64,000 nucleotides of DNA from Bacillota bacterium (GTDB lineage: Bacteria; Bacillota; Clostridia; Acetivibrionales; JAEZXR01), in assembly GCA_023419605.1 (NCBI GenBank), contig JAEZXR010000138.1, forward strand, positions 1 to 64,000, written 5' to 3'. Shown piece by piece: positions 1 to 8,594 of the stretch. Both the position numbers and the translations under genes were made by a program. The notes below the pieces were generated by a model. It was not told where the DNA came from. It was given only the letters and a program-made list of their open reading frames with translations, and made no database searches. How positions within the stretch are numbered: the first letter of the stretch is position 1; each line of letters opens with the position of its first letter.

Positions 1-110
1 TCAGAGGCTCATTGTCAAGAGGACCGTGGAATAAATGCGGTACAGTGGTACATTTTTCACTTTTCAAGGTGCATTTTACTTTCTGATAATGCCAGGCAGC
101 GTTTTTCATA
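1..110. mobile_element. possible decayed end of an IS21-like element
   Basis: This stretch carries two short related blocks, GTGGTACATTTTTCA at about 45 and AGGTGCATTTTACT at about 68. They recall the repeated terminal motifs of IS21-family elements. No transposase reading frame is visible inside the window, so only an end could be present. The following 125 bases, up to the GH110 stop codon, show no gene. The call rests on general resemblance and is weak. Confidence 0.25.
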
Positions 111-234
111 CGCTACTTTACACTATCCTGTTAATAAAAGTAACAACTGTAATATTGTCCTATTTGCTTATATACCACAATGGTCAGGAAAAAAACAATA
201 ATTTCTAATTGAAGTTTCGTACCATTCCTTGCAC

Positions 235-1974
235 TCACTCCTCAACCCTCACATTTTCATACAGCCAATCCTCCCGGGAAGCCAGTTTCACCCCCTCAAA
301 TCCAATCACCGTATTCCCTGCAATCGTCACATCCTTGCATTTCTTCACATCCAGCAGAAACTCTGCTCCTTTGTACGGTTCGTAAGCAAATGTCTGCTGG
401 ATGGTATTATTGACAAACTTCAGCCCCTCCACGAAAAGTGCCGCCAGAATGGCCGGATCAAAGGCCTGGATATGGTTGTTCTCCACCAAAATGTTCCGGT
501 GGTAATGCTCCCCGCCAACTTGCGCCTCCCCCACTTTCGGATTGATATCAATAACCGCCCTTCCCCAGGGTCCATAGCAGCAATCCACAAATCGGTTATT
601 TCGTATGGTCACATCCTTTACCGGACCCGATTCAAACCAGAAATTGCAATCCCCTGTAATAAGGATACCGGCTCCCGCCGAATAAAGGGTATTCTCTTCC
701 ACAAGGACCTTCTCCGGCGTTGTAATCAGGAATCCACGGGCACGGTTTTTTCCTGCACAGCAGTTACGAACCACCAGGTCCGGCATACGGCCGGGATTCT
801 CTATGGCATCCCCTACTGCCGCTTCATCAGGAATCGCTTCCGTGAGGACCAGCCGGATGTATTTCTGGTTCACCGGAATCACTTCCTTGATCTCCGCAGA
901 ATAGTAGGAAAGAAGGGATTTCCTGTTAACAAAGGCAATTTGGTCGCCCGCAGCATAAATATTGATGCCGAACTGCTGGTAGTGGATGAATTCCACTTCA
1001 ATGGTATCCGGTGCATAGATCCCCGAGATCAACGTATAAATGCCATGGACATTTAAAGGATCATCCTTCTGGTTTTCAAAAATGCAGTTTTCCACCCGGA
1101 CCGTACCGGTACAGTTCACAAAATGGGCCCCATCGGAGATGGCGGAGATCAGCCTTCCGGCACCCGGCCGGGGCAGCACCTTCACTCCGTCCAGCGTAAT
1201 ATTATGGGAGAGCTGGCCGATAACACCCATGGAACCCGCATGGTAAATATGAATGTTCTCCAGGGTAACCTCCGAGCTTCCGGTGATAAAAAATCCCGGG
1301 TTTAACCGTTTCTCATGGGATATGACCATGAGATTCCCTTTTCCATGGAGCTTGGTGAAAGAACCCTTGAACCGTACAATTCCTTCTCCCATCTCCTCTA
1401 CAGTGATATCCTCAGGGTTATGAATCCACTCGTCCCCCATTTTATAGGCAGGTGCACAGGTTTTAGGATCGATTTCCAGGAGTGAAAACACCGCAGTACT
1501 TTCCCAGGTATCCCTGTAGAAAACAATCGATTCCCTTTCGATGCGGTACGGGTAGTCTTCCTTGGAGATTCGAAGATCGATAAAATCATACCCGGCATTG
1601 ATAATCTCGCCCTGGCTATAGAAGGGATGCTCATAGTCTATTTTGACATTTCGGATGGTAATATTGCAGGCTCCATCCACTACAAAAGGTAGAATCCGTC
1701 CGTGGAATATAAATTCGGAATCATTCCCGTCAATAGTCATATTTTGTATTCCCTGCAAAGGGAAGGCAATCCTTTTTAATCCCTGGTCGTTATTGGATAC
1801 GAAATAAAACTGTTCAAAGGCCTTGTCAGGCCAGAAATGATACGTTCCCTTCGGGAAGGTCAGTACCGGATTTTCCACCTGCCTGCACTTCTGCAGCGCA
1901 GTAAAAACCACCGGGGTCATGTCCAGTGTATCCGGATGGGCTACAAATTCTATAGCATTGATATAATTTTTCAT
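235..1974 (-). CDS. GH110-family alpha-1,3-galactosidase-like protein
   Basis: This 579-residue protein resembles glycoside hydrolase family 110, inverting exo-alpha-1,3-galactosidases with a right-handed beta-helix. The sequence shows the family-like N-terminal block FPKGTYHFWP and a later TIDG...FIFHG segment. A DDPLNVHG motif at about residues 304-311 corresponds to the paired catalytic aspartates known in GH110. Repeated N-x-I/V-x-N/G strands follow, as expected of a beta-helix. There is no signal peptide, so the enzyme should act in the cytoplasm on imported oligosaccharides. The start at 1974 is chosen because GGAGG lies 5-6 bases upstream; an in-frame ATG at 2001 has no such site. The gene has its own promoter element at 2028-2092 and is separated from the upstream GH94 gene by a terminator and a gene remnant. 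Specificity (linear alpha-1,3-Gal or blood-group-B type) cannot be told. Confidence 0.85.
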   Translation of the reverse strand: MKNYINAIEFVAHPDTLDMTPVVFTALQKCRQVENPVLTFPKGTYHFWPDKAFEQFYFVSNNDQGLKRIAFPLQGIQNMTIDGNDSEFIFHGRILPFVVDGACNITIRNVKIDYEHPFYSQGEIINAGYDFIDLRISKEDYPYRIERESIVFYRDTWESTAVFSLLEIDPKTCAPAYKMGDEWIHNPEDITVEEMGEGIVRFKGSFTKLHGKGNLMVISHEKRLNPGFFITGSSEVTLENIHIYHAGSMGVIGQLSHNITLDGVKVLPRPGAGRLISAISDGAHFVNCTGTVRVENCIFENQKDDPLNVHGIYTLISGIYAPDTIEVEFIHYQQFGINIYAAGDQIAFVNRKSLLSYYSAEIKEVIPVNQKYIRLVLTEAIPDEAAVGDAIENPGRMPDLVVRNCCAGKNRARGFLITTPEKVLVEENTLYSAGAGILITGDCNFWFESGPVKDVTIRNNRFVDCCYGPWGRAVIDINPKVGEAQVGGEHYHRNILVENNHIQAFDPAILAALFVEGLKFVNNTIQQTFAYEPYKGAEFLLDVKKCKDVTIAGNTVIGFEGVKLASREDWLYENVRVEE

Positions 1975-2027
1975 AAGAACCTCCAATTTATCACTCCACA
2001 TTTTACTATGGAATTTTCCTTTTTCAA

Positions 2028-2092
2028 GGATACCATCCTGCAGACGCCCCTTCCATGATGAATCATGTCATTTCCTACCGATTTTTTACCTT
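2028..2092 (-). promoter_or_regulatory. promoter with shared 40-bp element, copy A (GH110)
   Basis: On the minus strand a 40-bp element at 2053-2092 reads AAGGTAAAAAAT, then TAGGAAATGACATGATT a little further on, ending in CATCATGG. A -10-like hexamer TATCCT (2028-2033) lies 19 bp downstream, and the GH110 start codon is about 50 bp beyond. The -35 is poor, as expected for an activator-dependent promoter. Four other copies with the same ungapped layout occur at 15860, 25505, 29530 and 34412. Confidence 0.65.
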
Positions 2093-2111
2093 GGGTTTCG
2101 GTAGAAAAACA

Positions 2112-2153
2112 AAAGAGTGTGAAACAAAACTGTCATTTTGTTTCACACTCTTT
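2112..2153 (-). terminator. Rho-independent terminator of the LamG gene remnant
   Basis: A perfect 18-bp stem, AAAGAGTGTGAAACAAAA paired across a CTGTCA loop, is followed by a T-rich stretch on the minus strand. It is a close relative of the terminator at 15921-15962 behind the intact LamG gene. Its position directly after the remnant stop codon shows it was copied or left behind together with that gene end. Confidence 0.8.
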
Positions 2154-2169
2154 ACCGTAAAGGGATTAT

Positions 2170-2280
2170 TTATTGTACAAAGAGGTTGTCAAACTCCGAA
2201 GTCTGGTATGCCATATGGCAGCCCATAGTCCCGGAAGCATGCGCAGCATCCGTAATGGTGTCCAACAGGGTCGAGTAAAC
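2170..2280 (-). pseudogene. C-terminal remnant of a LamG-repeat secreted protein
   Basis: Reading the minus strand gives about 36 codons ending DAAHASGTMGCHMAYQTSEF and then DNLFVQ-stop. The intact 1262-residue protein ends ADAALASGTVGCYTPYQTSE and then FDNLFVQ-stop, so this is the last part of one LamG-like repeat. Similarity stops abruptly near 2283, and no start or upstream coding sequence is present. The following 30 bp to the GH94 stop codon show nothing else. Together with the terminator and promoter element it forms a diverged direct repeat of 15860-16090. Confidence 0.75.
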
Positions 2281-2313
2281 AGACCACCTTGTACCTCGCA
2301 AAGGTATCAGCTC

Positions 2314-4389
2314 CTACATTACATTATTTTCTTTTTCTCCCGCCTTCATGTGTTCCACTAGAATCCATAAGAACCATGAAGCAGTACCTGTGAAATGGCT
2401 GCAGCTGGAGCGCCCATAGTTTGGAGATTCGGGAAGTCCAAAATAATAATTGGGCAAAAAAATAGGGATCTGAAGATTTTTTTCCTCATCCGGCAGTGTT
2501 TGGGCAAGGACAGTCATGGCGCCTTCCCAATCCCCTGCCACAATCTCCGCCAGCGCCTTGAACATGGATGCATGGCAGTAGACGGAGCCATTCTCCGTAG
2601 TCCCCGGAAGCTTCACGCTGATTCTTCCCCATGTAGCATCCCATTCATGGAATTCCGGGTGCAGTAGTCTTGGTCCGAAAGGAGTTTCCAATACCTTCAA
2701 GGATTCCTTGATGGCTTGAAGCTTTTCTTTGTCTGCAAATCCACAAAATATAGCCCAGGTCTGCGTATTTAGAAAAATCCGTGGAGGCAGATTTTCACTG
2801 CTTCCAAAAGCTTCACCGTCATCTGTAAAACCTGCGTCATACCATTTTCCATTCCAGGCCTTTTCATTGCAGCTGGACTTTAGTTCCTCATAGAGCTTTA
2901 AAAATCTCGCTCTGGCAGCGGCGTCTCCTACAGCATCACAGATCGGCAGAACCTGTAAAATTCCATACGCCAACGCCATGGTTGTCCAGGTGGATTCTCC
3001 ACGGCCCAGCCTTCCGGGACCGTTTACAGGGTCTGTCCAGTCTCCATCCCCCATCAGCACTAGGCCATGTATACCACGCTGGGTGCCCAGATAATCAATG
3101 GATTTTACCAGATGGTTATACAACGTATCTTCCCCGCCATCCTTGTAGGGAATCTTCATCTGCAGGAAGTCCTTGTTTTTGCCCCGGCTTACAATAATAG
3201 CCCCGCATATGGCAATCCAGGCCGGCCCATCCAGATGTCGAACCAGGCACAACCCCCTGGGTGCAGATCCATCCGTCATATACCATTGCTGGATAAATCC
3301 GTCTGACTGCTGAAGCTGTAAGACTTTCACCAGGAGCTCCATGGCCCCTTTGGGATTTAGAAGGCTGTATCCCATGGCATCCTGAAGCTGGTTTCGAACA
3401 GGACAGCAATTGGTAATGCGATTGCTGAGGGCAAGGAAGGCCACCTGCTTTTTCCCCCAGTAATTCGCATATCGGTTTATGCTTTCATTGTCCGTTTTTA
3501 CCCGGAAAGCATTCAACTGTTTTTCCCATTGGCTGTTGATTTCCGCCTTATCTTTCTCTTCAAATCCCGGACTCAGTACCCGGCTTTTGATCTTTTTCGC
3601 CTCCTGCACATCCACTGCCGATCCGCTTATAAACCGGACTACAGCAGATTGTCCTGCTTTAAGTTCAAGAACAACCTCCATAGCACCTATTGGCCTCTCC
3701 CCTTCGCACAGAGATCCACTGCACATCCTGTTGACCAAGGCTTCCGGCATATCCGTGGTATCCTCGCCGCCAAAGAAGTCTCTTTCACAGCAATCATAGG
3801 AGGTGACTGCCCGATCGGCAAAACAGAAGGTTAACTGCTTTTTTGCCAGCGCGGCCTCTTGGTCCTCATATTTTGAATAGTATGGAAAAGCTTCATTGAC
3901 AATCATCTCCGCATCGCAAAGAAATTGGCATTTCCCCCCCATCACCTCGCTGTGCTCCAGTGAAAATGCCGAAAAGACTGAGCAGGCAATATCACTTTCG
4001 CCTTGATTACGGACAGACACTTCCCAGATTTCAAAAGCACCGCTTGCAGGAAGCCTGGCTGTTATTTCAGCCTGCATGTTTCCATAGGAAGAAGCTATGG
4101 TGGTGCTGTTAATCCTATGGGTGCAGGAATAATCCGAAATAGGACTCTTTAGCGGGTAATAACCGGGACAAAAGCACTCTCCAGCAGTCCGGTTCAGAAT
4201 ATAAATATACCGGTATCCCCGGTTAATGCTCTTGATCTCTGGCTTCAGGATCATACTCTTTCCCTGTCCGGCTTGGGAAACTTCCATATAATAATCCCCA
4301 TTAAAGAAATAATTGTTCCATGGACCCTTCGTACGAGGAGTTTTTATGATATATTCATCTCCCATGTCGTTAAAATGACCGTAACTCAT
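2314..4389 (-). CDS. GH94-family glycoside phosphorylase
   Basis: This 691-residue protein belongs to the cellobiose/chitobiose phosphorylase family (GH94, formerly GT36), which splits beta-glycosides with phosphate to give a sugar 1-phosphate. Visible hallmarks are RNQLQDAMG at about 332-340, HLDGPAW near 385, GDGDWTDPVN at about 447-456 and PGTTENGSVYCH further on. The DWTD segment corresponds to the DWND motif that carries the catalytic aspartate in the family. No signal peptide is present, fitting intracellular phosphorolysis. Its ATG overlaps the stop codon of the GH2 gene by four bases (ATGA), so the two are translationally coupled. At 691 residues it is shorter than cellobiose phosphorylases (about 800). 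The substrate is unknown; the GH59/GH2 neighbours hint at a galactose- or glucuronate-containing disaccharide. Confidence 0.8.
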   Translation of the reverse strand: MSYGHFNDMGDEYIIKTPRTKGPWNNYFFNGDYYMEVSQAGQGKSMILKPEIKSINRGYRYIYILNRTAGECFCPGYYPLKSPISDYSCTHRINSTTIASSYGNMQAEITARLPASGAFEIWEVSVRNQGESDIACSVFSAFSLEHSEVMGGKCQFLCDAEMIVNEAFPYYSKYEDQEAALAKKQLTFCFADRAVTSYDCCERDFFGGEDTTDMPEALVNRMCSGSLCEGERPIGAMEVVLELKAGQSAVVRFISGSAVDVQEAKKIKSRVLSPGFEEKDKAEINSQWEKQLNAFRVKTDNESINRYANYWGKKQVAFLALSNRITNCCPVRNQLQDAMGYSLLNPKGAMELLVKVLQLQQSDGFIQQWYMTDGSAPRGLCLVRHLDGPAWIAICGAIIVSRGKNKDFLQMKIPYKDGGEDTLYNHLVKSIDYLGTQRGIHGLVLMGDGDWTDPVNGPGRLGRGESTWTTMALAYGILQVLPICDAVGDAAARARFLKLYEELKSSCNEKAWNGKWYDAGFTDDGEAFGSSENLPPRIFLNTQTWAIFCGFADKEKLQAIKESLKVLETPFGPRLLHPEFHEWDATWGRISVKLPGTTENGSVYCHASMFKALAEIVAGDWEGAMTVLAQTLPDEEKNLQIPIFLPNYYFGLPESPNYGRSSCSHFTGTASWFLWILVEHMKAGEKENNVM

Positions 4390-6173
4390 GTATGACCCCC
4401 TGCTCTTTCTTTATAATATTGCTGGAGAATGTAAAACGCCTGCTTTTTATAACTTTTATCAGCAGAGCAGAGCCCTTTGGTATTATAGTAGTCCTGCAGA
4501 TAATGCAGTCGCCGTGGACAGCGAAAATCATAGAGAATCCATGGGCTGATGCCCTTCACATAGGAGATTTTCCGCAGGGTTTCGATCTGCTTTCTATATA
4601 CCTCACCCTGGCAGTCCTCACTGCCCATATCGTTAATAGTCCCTCGATGGCGGGCTTTGGCATCTGCACCGAATTCGGAAATAATGACAGGCTTCTCCGG
4701 TGCACTGTTGTTAAAAAGCCGTGGCAGTTTTGAAAAATCCGGAGAATACCAGCCGCAGTATTCATTCACACCGATGACATCCAGATGCTCTATCAGGCGG
4801 TCGGTAATTCTTGTATTCACATGGTCAATCATGCAAGCGGCGGAAATCAACCGGGTATTATCCTCTTTCCGGGCACTCCGGGCTAAACGGCTCATAAAGG
4901 ACAGTCTCTCATCGCTATCGGCATTCTCGTTTCCCACGGACCAGATTATCACACTGGCTCTATTCCGGTCTCTTAGAATCAGCTCCAAAAGCTGATTTTC
5001 AGCATCCAGGCAGGTTTGCTCCCGTTCAAAACGGATGGCCCAGTATACAGGAATCTCCTCCCACAGCATAATTCCCAGCTTATCGGCCATCCGGGCAGTT
5101 TTTTCGCTGTGTGGATAGTGAGCCAAGCGCATAAAATTACAGCCCAGCTCTTTAGCCAGAGTAAGATTTTCCAGGGTTTCCGCTTCACTTACTGCCTTTC
5201 CATTCCCCACACTCTCCTCATGGCAGCTGATACCACACATATATAAAGGTTTACCATTGAGTAAAATGTCCCTCCCGGCAGTTTTAATTTCCCGGAATCC
5301 AACGGCCTCAGCTACGCAATCTCCGTGAAAGCACAGCTCTACGTCATACAACTTCGGGTCCTCGGGACTCCAAAGCTGTGGTCGAACACGGATCACCACA
5401 TTTCCTTTTCCGTCCTGTATTGTAACCTCCGTGCTTACGGCAAGCTCAGGTATCCTTATCGTCACAACTCCATCGTCCACTCCAGCTACTGTCACATCGA
5501 TCGCAATCTTATTATAACAGCCATCGGGAACCAATCGCACAAAATAGTCTTTAATATATGCCTTAGGCAATCGTATCAGTTCAATATCCCGGTATAAACC
5601 GCCATAATTAAACCAGTCATAATTCTCGCAAGGCACATGCTCCGGGCGACGCGTGTTGTCTACCGTAATAAGGATGCGATTATTTTCCTCCAAAAGCCCG
5701 GTGACATCCATGAAAAACGGTGTGGAGCCCCCTCGATGCATTCCTGCGAATTTGCCGTTCAGGAATACTCTCGCGACATAATTTGCCGCTCCGATTCTAA
5801 GCAGAACTCGTTCCTCCTCCTGCTTTTTATATTTGAAAGTCCGGGTGTATACCACAGTACCTTCATAAAGCTGTAGCCGCTCCGATTGCGTATTCCAGCA
5901 GGATGGTATCTGGACGGTAGGCCATTGATCAAAGGAAAAATCGACAGGCAGTTGCATTCCACAGTTATCCACATATTTTTCCGCAAACCAGGTGGCTCTC
6001 AGGCAGGTATCATACTGGTCAATTCCATAGTGCCAAAGACCGTTCAGGGACTCCTTAAACCTCCCGCTATCCGCCACCATATCCTTGTAACTCACGTTAC
6101 CGTTCTCATAGATCGTAGTATAATCAATTTTATGAATATCTCCGACGAAGTTCACCGGATTGCTCTTTACCAT
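4386..6173 (-). CDS. GH2 beta-glucuronidase-like enzyme
   Basis: This 595-residue GH2 retaining glycosidase has a sugar-binding jelly-roll (about 40-185), an immunoglobulin-like domain (about 200-290) and a C-terminal TIM barrel. The acid/base glutamate is in SVGNEN (E416) and the nucleophile in IISEFG (E500). An N-T-K-G stretch at 564-567 matches the N-x-K motif by which beta-glucuronidases recognise the uronate carboxylate. Length and spacing are close to E. coli UidA (E413, E504, N566, K568). This favours a glucuronidase (or galacturonidase) over a beta-galactosidase. Translation most likely starts at 6173, with AAGGA about 7 bases upstream; starts at 6179 or at a GTG at 6194 are alternatives. 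It is cytoplasmic and sits in an operon between GH59 and GH94. The 140-bp gap before it shows no terminator. Confidence 0.85.
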   Translation of the reverse strand: MVKSNPVNFVGDIHKIDYTTIYENGNVSYKDMVADSGRFKESLNGLWHYGIDQYDTCLRATWFAEKYVDNCGMQLPVDFSFDQWPTVQIPSCWNTQSERLQLYEGTVVYTRTFKYKKQEEERVLLRIGAANYVARVFLNGKFAGMHRGGSTPFFMDVTGLLEENNRILITVDNTRRPEHVPCENYDWFNYGGLYRDIELIRLPKAYIKDYFVRLVPDGCYNKIAIDVTVAGVDDGVVTIRIPELAVSTEVTIQDGKGNVVIRVRPQLWSPEDPKLYDVELCFHGDCVAEAVGFREIKTAGRDILLNGKPLYMCGISCHEESVGNGKAVSEAETLENLTLAKELGCNFMRLAHYPHSEKTARMADKLGIMLWEEIPVYWAIRFEREQTCLDAENQLLELILRDRNRASVIIWSVGNENADSDERLSFMSRLARSARKEDNTRLISAACMIDHVNTRITDRLIEHLDVIGVNEYCGWYSPDFSKLPRLFNNSAPEKPVIISEFGADAKARHRGTINDMGSEDCQGEVYRKQIETLRKISYVKGISPWILYDFRCPRRLHYLQDYYNTKGLCSADKSYKKQAFYILQQYYKERAGGHT

Positions 6174-6314
6174 TCTCATTCTTCCTTTCCACACCTGTGT
6201 ATTTTGCGCATTTTATATCTATCCGCTTGCAGAGTCCTCTCCCGGGTTAAGGGATTCATAAAACAGTGCTTTCGATTTCTAAGCAGACCCTTCTCGGGTA
6301 TCAGGCTTTACACG

Positions 6315-8507
6315 CTAATCCACGATTTCCACACTGTCAAAAATTCTACCCTCCGTAAAGTAAATCGCTACGGTATGCTCTCCTTTGTCAAGTCCGTACA
6401 GTGAAAATATCGACCGCCTGAAACCTTCTCTCAGGCAGACATTGTTCTTATCCTGATATTCTCTTCCATCCACGACAGCCTTTATAAAGCCACTTCTCTT
6501 TTCCGCCTGCCCCAGGATATGAAAACCCGTCCCAGTAAAGGTAAACCTGCAAACAGCCCCTCTACCCGCCTTTCTTGCATGCCGGAAATAATGCCTGTAG
6601 TTCCCTTTTAACAATTCCCAACTGCCTGTAAACTCTATTTTATCGTCAACCACGCCGATTTGTTGACAATGAGGAGTATATCCTTCGATTTCCATGATCT
6701 CTATAGCATAAAACTCTGCCTTATGATAGCCGGACCCTATAGCTGCCTGTCCCGAGGGGATCTGTCCGTTTGTTACACAGGTCAATTCCATCTCATTTAA
6801 ATAAAGAGAAATATTGCAATCTGTAAAATCCAGCTGGAGTGAAAAAAGAACGGCAGCGTCAAATCCTTCGATTTTCCCCTGTGCCAGTGTATCCGCACCC
6901 AAATTCAATTCCCACTGCCCATTTGCAAACACCCGGCAATAGTATCCACCCGGATATGAAACATCCCTTTCACAATAGTTAACCCGTCCCGCAAGCAATA
7001 TATAATTCTCTTCTTGTGTTTCAAAGCAAGCCTTCACCCGCACACTATAGTTTGTAAGAGTCGTCGCACCAAAGAGGGAATAGGGCTCCGGTGTACTTCG
7101 ATACGTCCAGTTTTCCGGCTTTTGATTCTTCTCCAGTTGTTGCAGCAGCCGGCGTTCTCCACCTTCCCCACACAGGGTGAAGGCTCCTGCCTGGTCTAGA
7201 AAATAGGGGGGCTGATGCGTAGGAATTTCCGAAAAATTATATCGCAGTGGAAGTGGGAAAGCCACTGTAGAAAGCTTTAGGGGTTGCTTAGGTGTAATAG
7301 GCTCTTCACCGGAGGTCGAGATTGTTACGATACTATTGGGTGGAATTTTTATTGTATTCCCGTCGATAACGTCAAGGTCCCTCTCCATTCTCCGGTATTC
7401 CGTGGTTACAAAGGCTTCTGCCTTCCTACCCTCCAATGTACTGCAGATGTGAAGTTCATACTCCTTACATTCTGTTGACCTGTTTACAAAAACCATACTG
7501 AAGTCCTTTTCATCCGGAGATAAAAAGGTACAAACGGCACTGGCATCATCATAGCAGCATCCCGCATCCAGGTAACGGTAGCCCGGCTGCACGAAATGGG
7601 TAATGTGAGCGACGCCCCACAGGCCTGCCGTTACTTCATAGGCACCGGACCAGGGGGTATTGCAAACGAGAATGCTCTTCCATCCGAAGGGGGTAGTTTC
7701 ATACTGGGCTTCTACAATGGGATGAAGCTCATATTTCACCATTTTCCCATCGGGATACATCCGCAGCATCCGGTATGCCACTTCCAGCACCCCGGCACCA
7801 AAATCATGCCGGTAGGGCGCCAGATCCTCCGATAGCCACAGAGGCAGACCCAGGGATTTTGCCACCTCGGTGCTGAAGGATTTGTAATGGATTCCCATGG
7901 CGTCCAAACTGTCCCGCAAGGGTTGGCAGAGGGCGGCCATATCCGCAATGCGCCAATCCTTGTCATGGTCCGCCGCAATAATTTTCACTTTCTCAAAACC
8001 GTTTCGGTCCAATCCGGGCCGAAGGACATAGGTAGTCCAGATGGGGTCAAAATCCCCTTCGTTAATATCGGGTCCGATATAGTCAAATTCCAGCCCGTAT
8101 TTTTCCCTGGCTCCTTTTAAAAAATTGATATAATAGAGCAGCTTTTGGTCGTAATCCTTTATCCATCGGGGCGTTCCCCACCGAAGGGCATCCAGCATAA
8201 TCTCCGGATTTCTTTTTTTCGCCGCTGCCGCCATTTCCAGGCCCACTCCCCGGGTAATGTCAAAATCCTCCTGACTTTGCATGTGGGAGGGCTCCGTACC
8301 GCAGGAGGAATTCACGTCGGAGCCGATTTCCACCTTCAGGTGCTGCAGACTGGCTCCGTATCCCGGCTTGAACAGCAGATCAAGAATCTCCTCCCGGATA
8401 TTTTCCTCATAGTCAAAGAGCAGCTTGGACATGCCGTTGCTGGTAATACCACCAATTCCTTCAAAAGTAAAACCTGCGTCTCTCAGATCGATTTTAATCG
8501 TCCTCAT
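6315..8507 (-). CDS. GH59 galactocerebrosidase-type beta-galactosidase
   Basis: This 730-residue protein resembles mammalian galactocerebrosidase (GH59). Shared blocks include FEGIGG near 15, LFKPGYGASLQHLKVEIG at 45-62 with TEPSHM just after, VKIIAADHD near 174, and the PWSGAYEV and FVQPGYRYL segments. The catalytic pair is retained: the acid/base lies in DINEGD (E150; WNE in the human enzyme) and the nucleophile in WLSEDL (E227; WSSEDF in the human enzyme). A C-terminal region of about 250 residues is lectin/beta-sandwich-like, as in the family. There is no signal peptide, so the substrate should be an imported beta-galactoside rather than a membrane lipid. TAGGAGAAG precedes the ATG. It lies downstream of the binding-protein gene, with a GC-rich hairpin between, and upstream of GH2. 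Bacterial GH59 enzymes are comparatively rare and little characterised. Confidence 0.85.
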   Translation of the reverse strand: MRTIKIDLRDAGFTFEGIGGITSNGMSKLLFDYEENIREEILDLLFKPGYGASLQHLKVEIGSDVNSSCGTEPSHMQSQEDFDITRGVGLEMAAAAKKRNPEIMLDALRWGTPRWIKDYDQKLLYYINFLKGAREKYGLEFDYIGPDINEGDFDPIWTTYVLRPGLDRNGFEKVKIIAADHDKDWRIADMAALCQPLRDSLDAMGIHYKSFSTEVAKSLGLPLWLSEDLAPYRHDFGAGVLEVAYRMLRMYPDGKMVKYELHPIVEAQYETTPFGWKSILVCNTPWSGAYEVTAGLWGVAHITHFVQPGYRYLDAGCCYDDASAVCTFLSPDEKDFSMVFVNRSTECKEYELHICSTLEGRKAEAFVTTEYRRMERDLDVIDGNTIKIPPNSIVTISTSGEEPITPKQPLKLSTVAFPLPLRYNFSEIPTHQPPYFLDQAGAFTLCGEGGERRLLQQLEKNQKPENWTYRSTPEPYSLFGATTLTNYSVRVKACFETQEENYILLAGRVNYCERDVSYPGGYYCRVFANGQWELNLGADTLAQGKIEGFDAAVLFSLQLDFTDCNISLYLNEMELTCVTNGQIPSGQAAIGSGYHKAEFYAIEIMEIEGYTPHCQQIGVVDDKIEFTGSWELLKGNYRHYFRHARKAGRGAVCRFTFTGTGFHILGQAEKRSGFIKAVVDGREYQDKNNVCLREGFRRSIFSLYGLDKGEHTVAIYFTEGRIFDSVEIVD

Positions 8508-8539
8508 ACCACTTCTCCTAATTCCATCCTAAATTGTAA

Positions 8540-8564
8540 GGGGCGGTTTTTCAGCCCGCCCCCC
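8540..8564 (-). terminator. GC-rich intercistronic hairpin between binding protein and GH59
   Basis: A 7-bp stem, GGGGCGG paired with CCGCCCC around an 8-11 nt loop, sits between the solute-binding protein stop codon and the GH59 start. The tract after it on the minus strand (TTACAATTT) is only partly T-rich. It may be a leaky terminator or an mRNA-stabilising hairpin that keeps binding-protein mRNA more abundant than the enzyme mRNA. Confidence 0.55.
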
Positions 8565-8594
8565 GATTCTTCCATCATCTCCATGATTCCAGGT

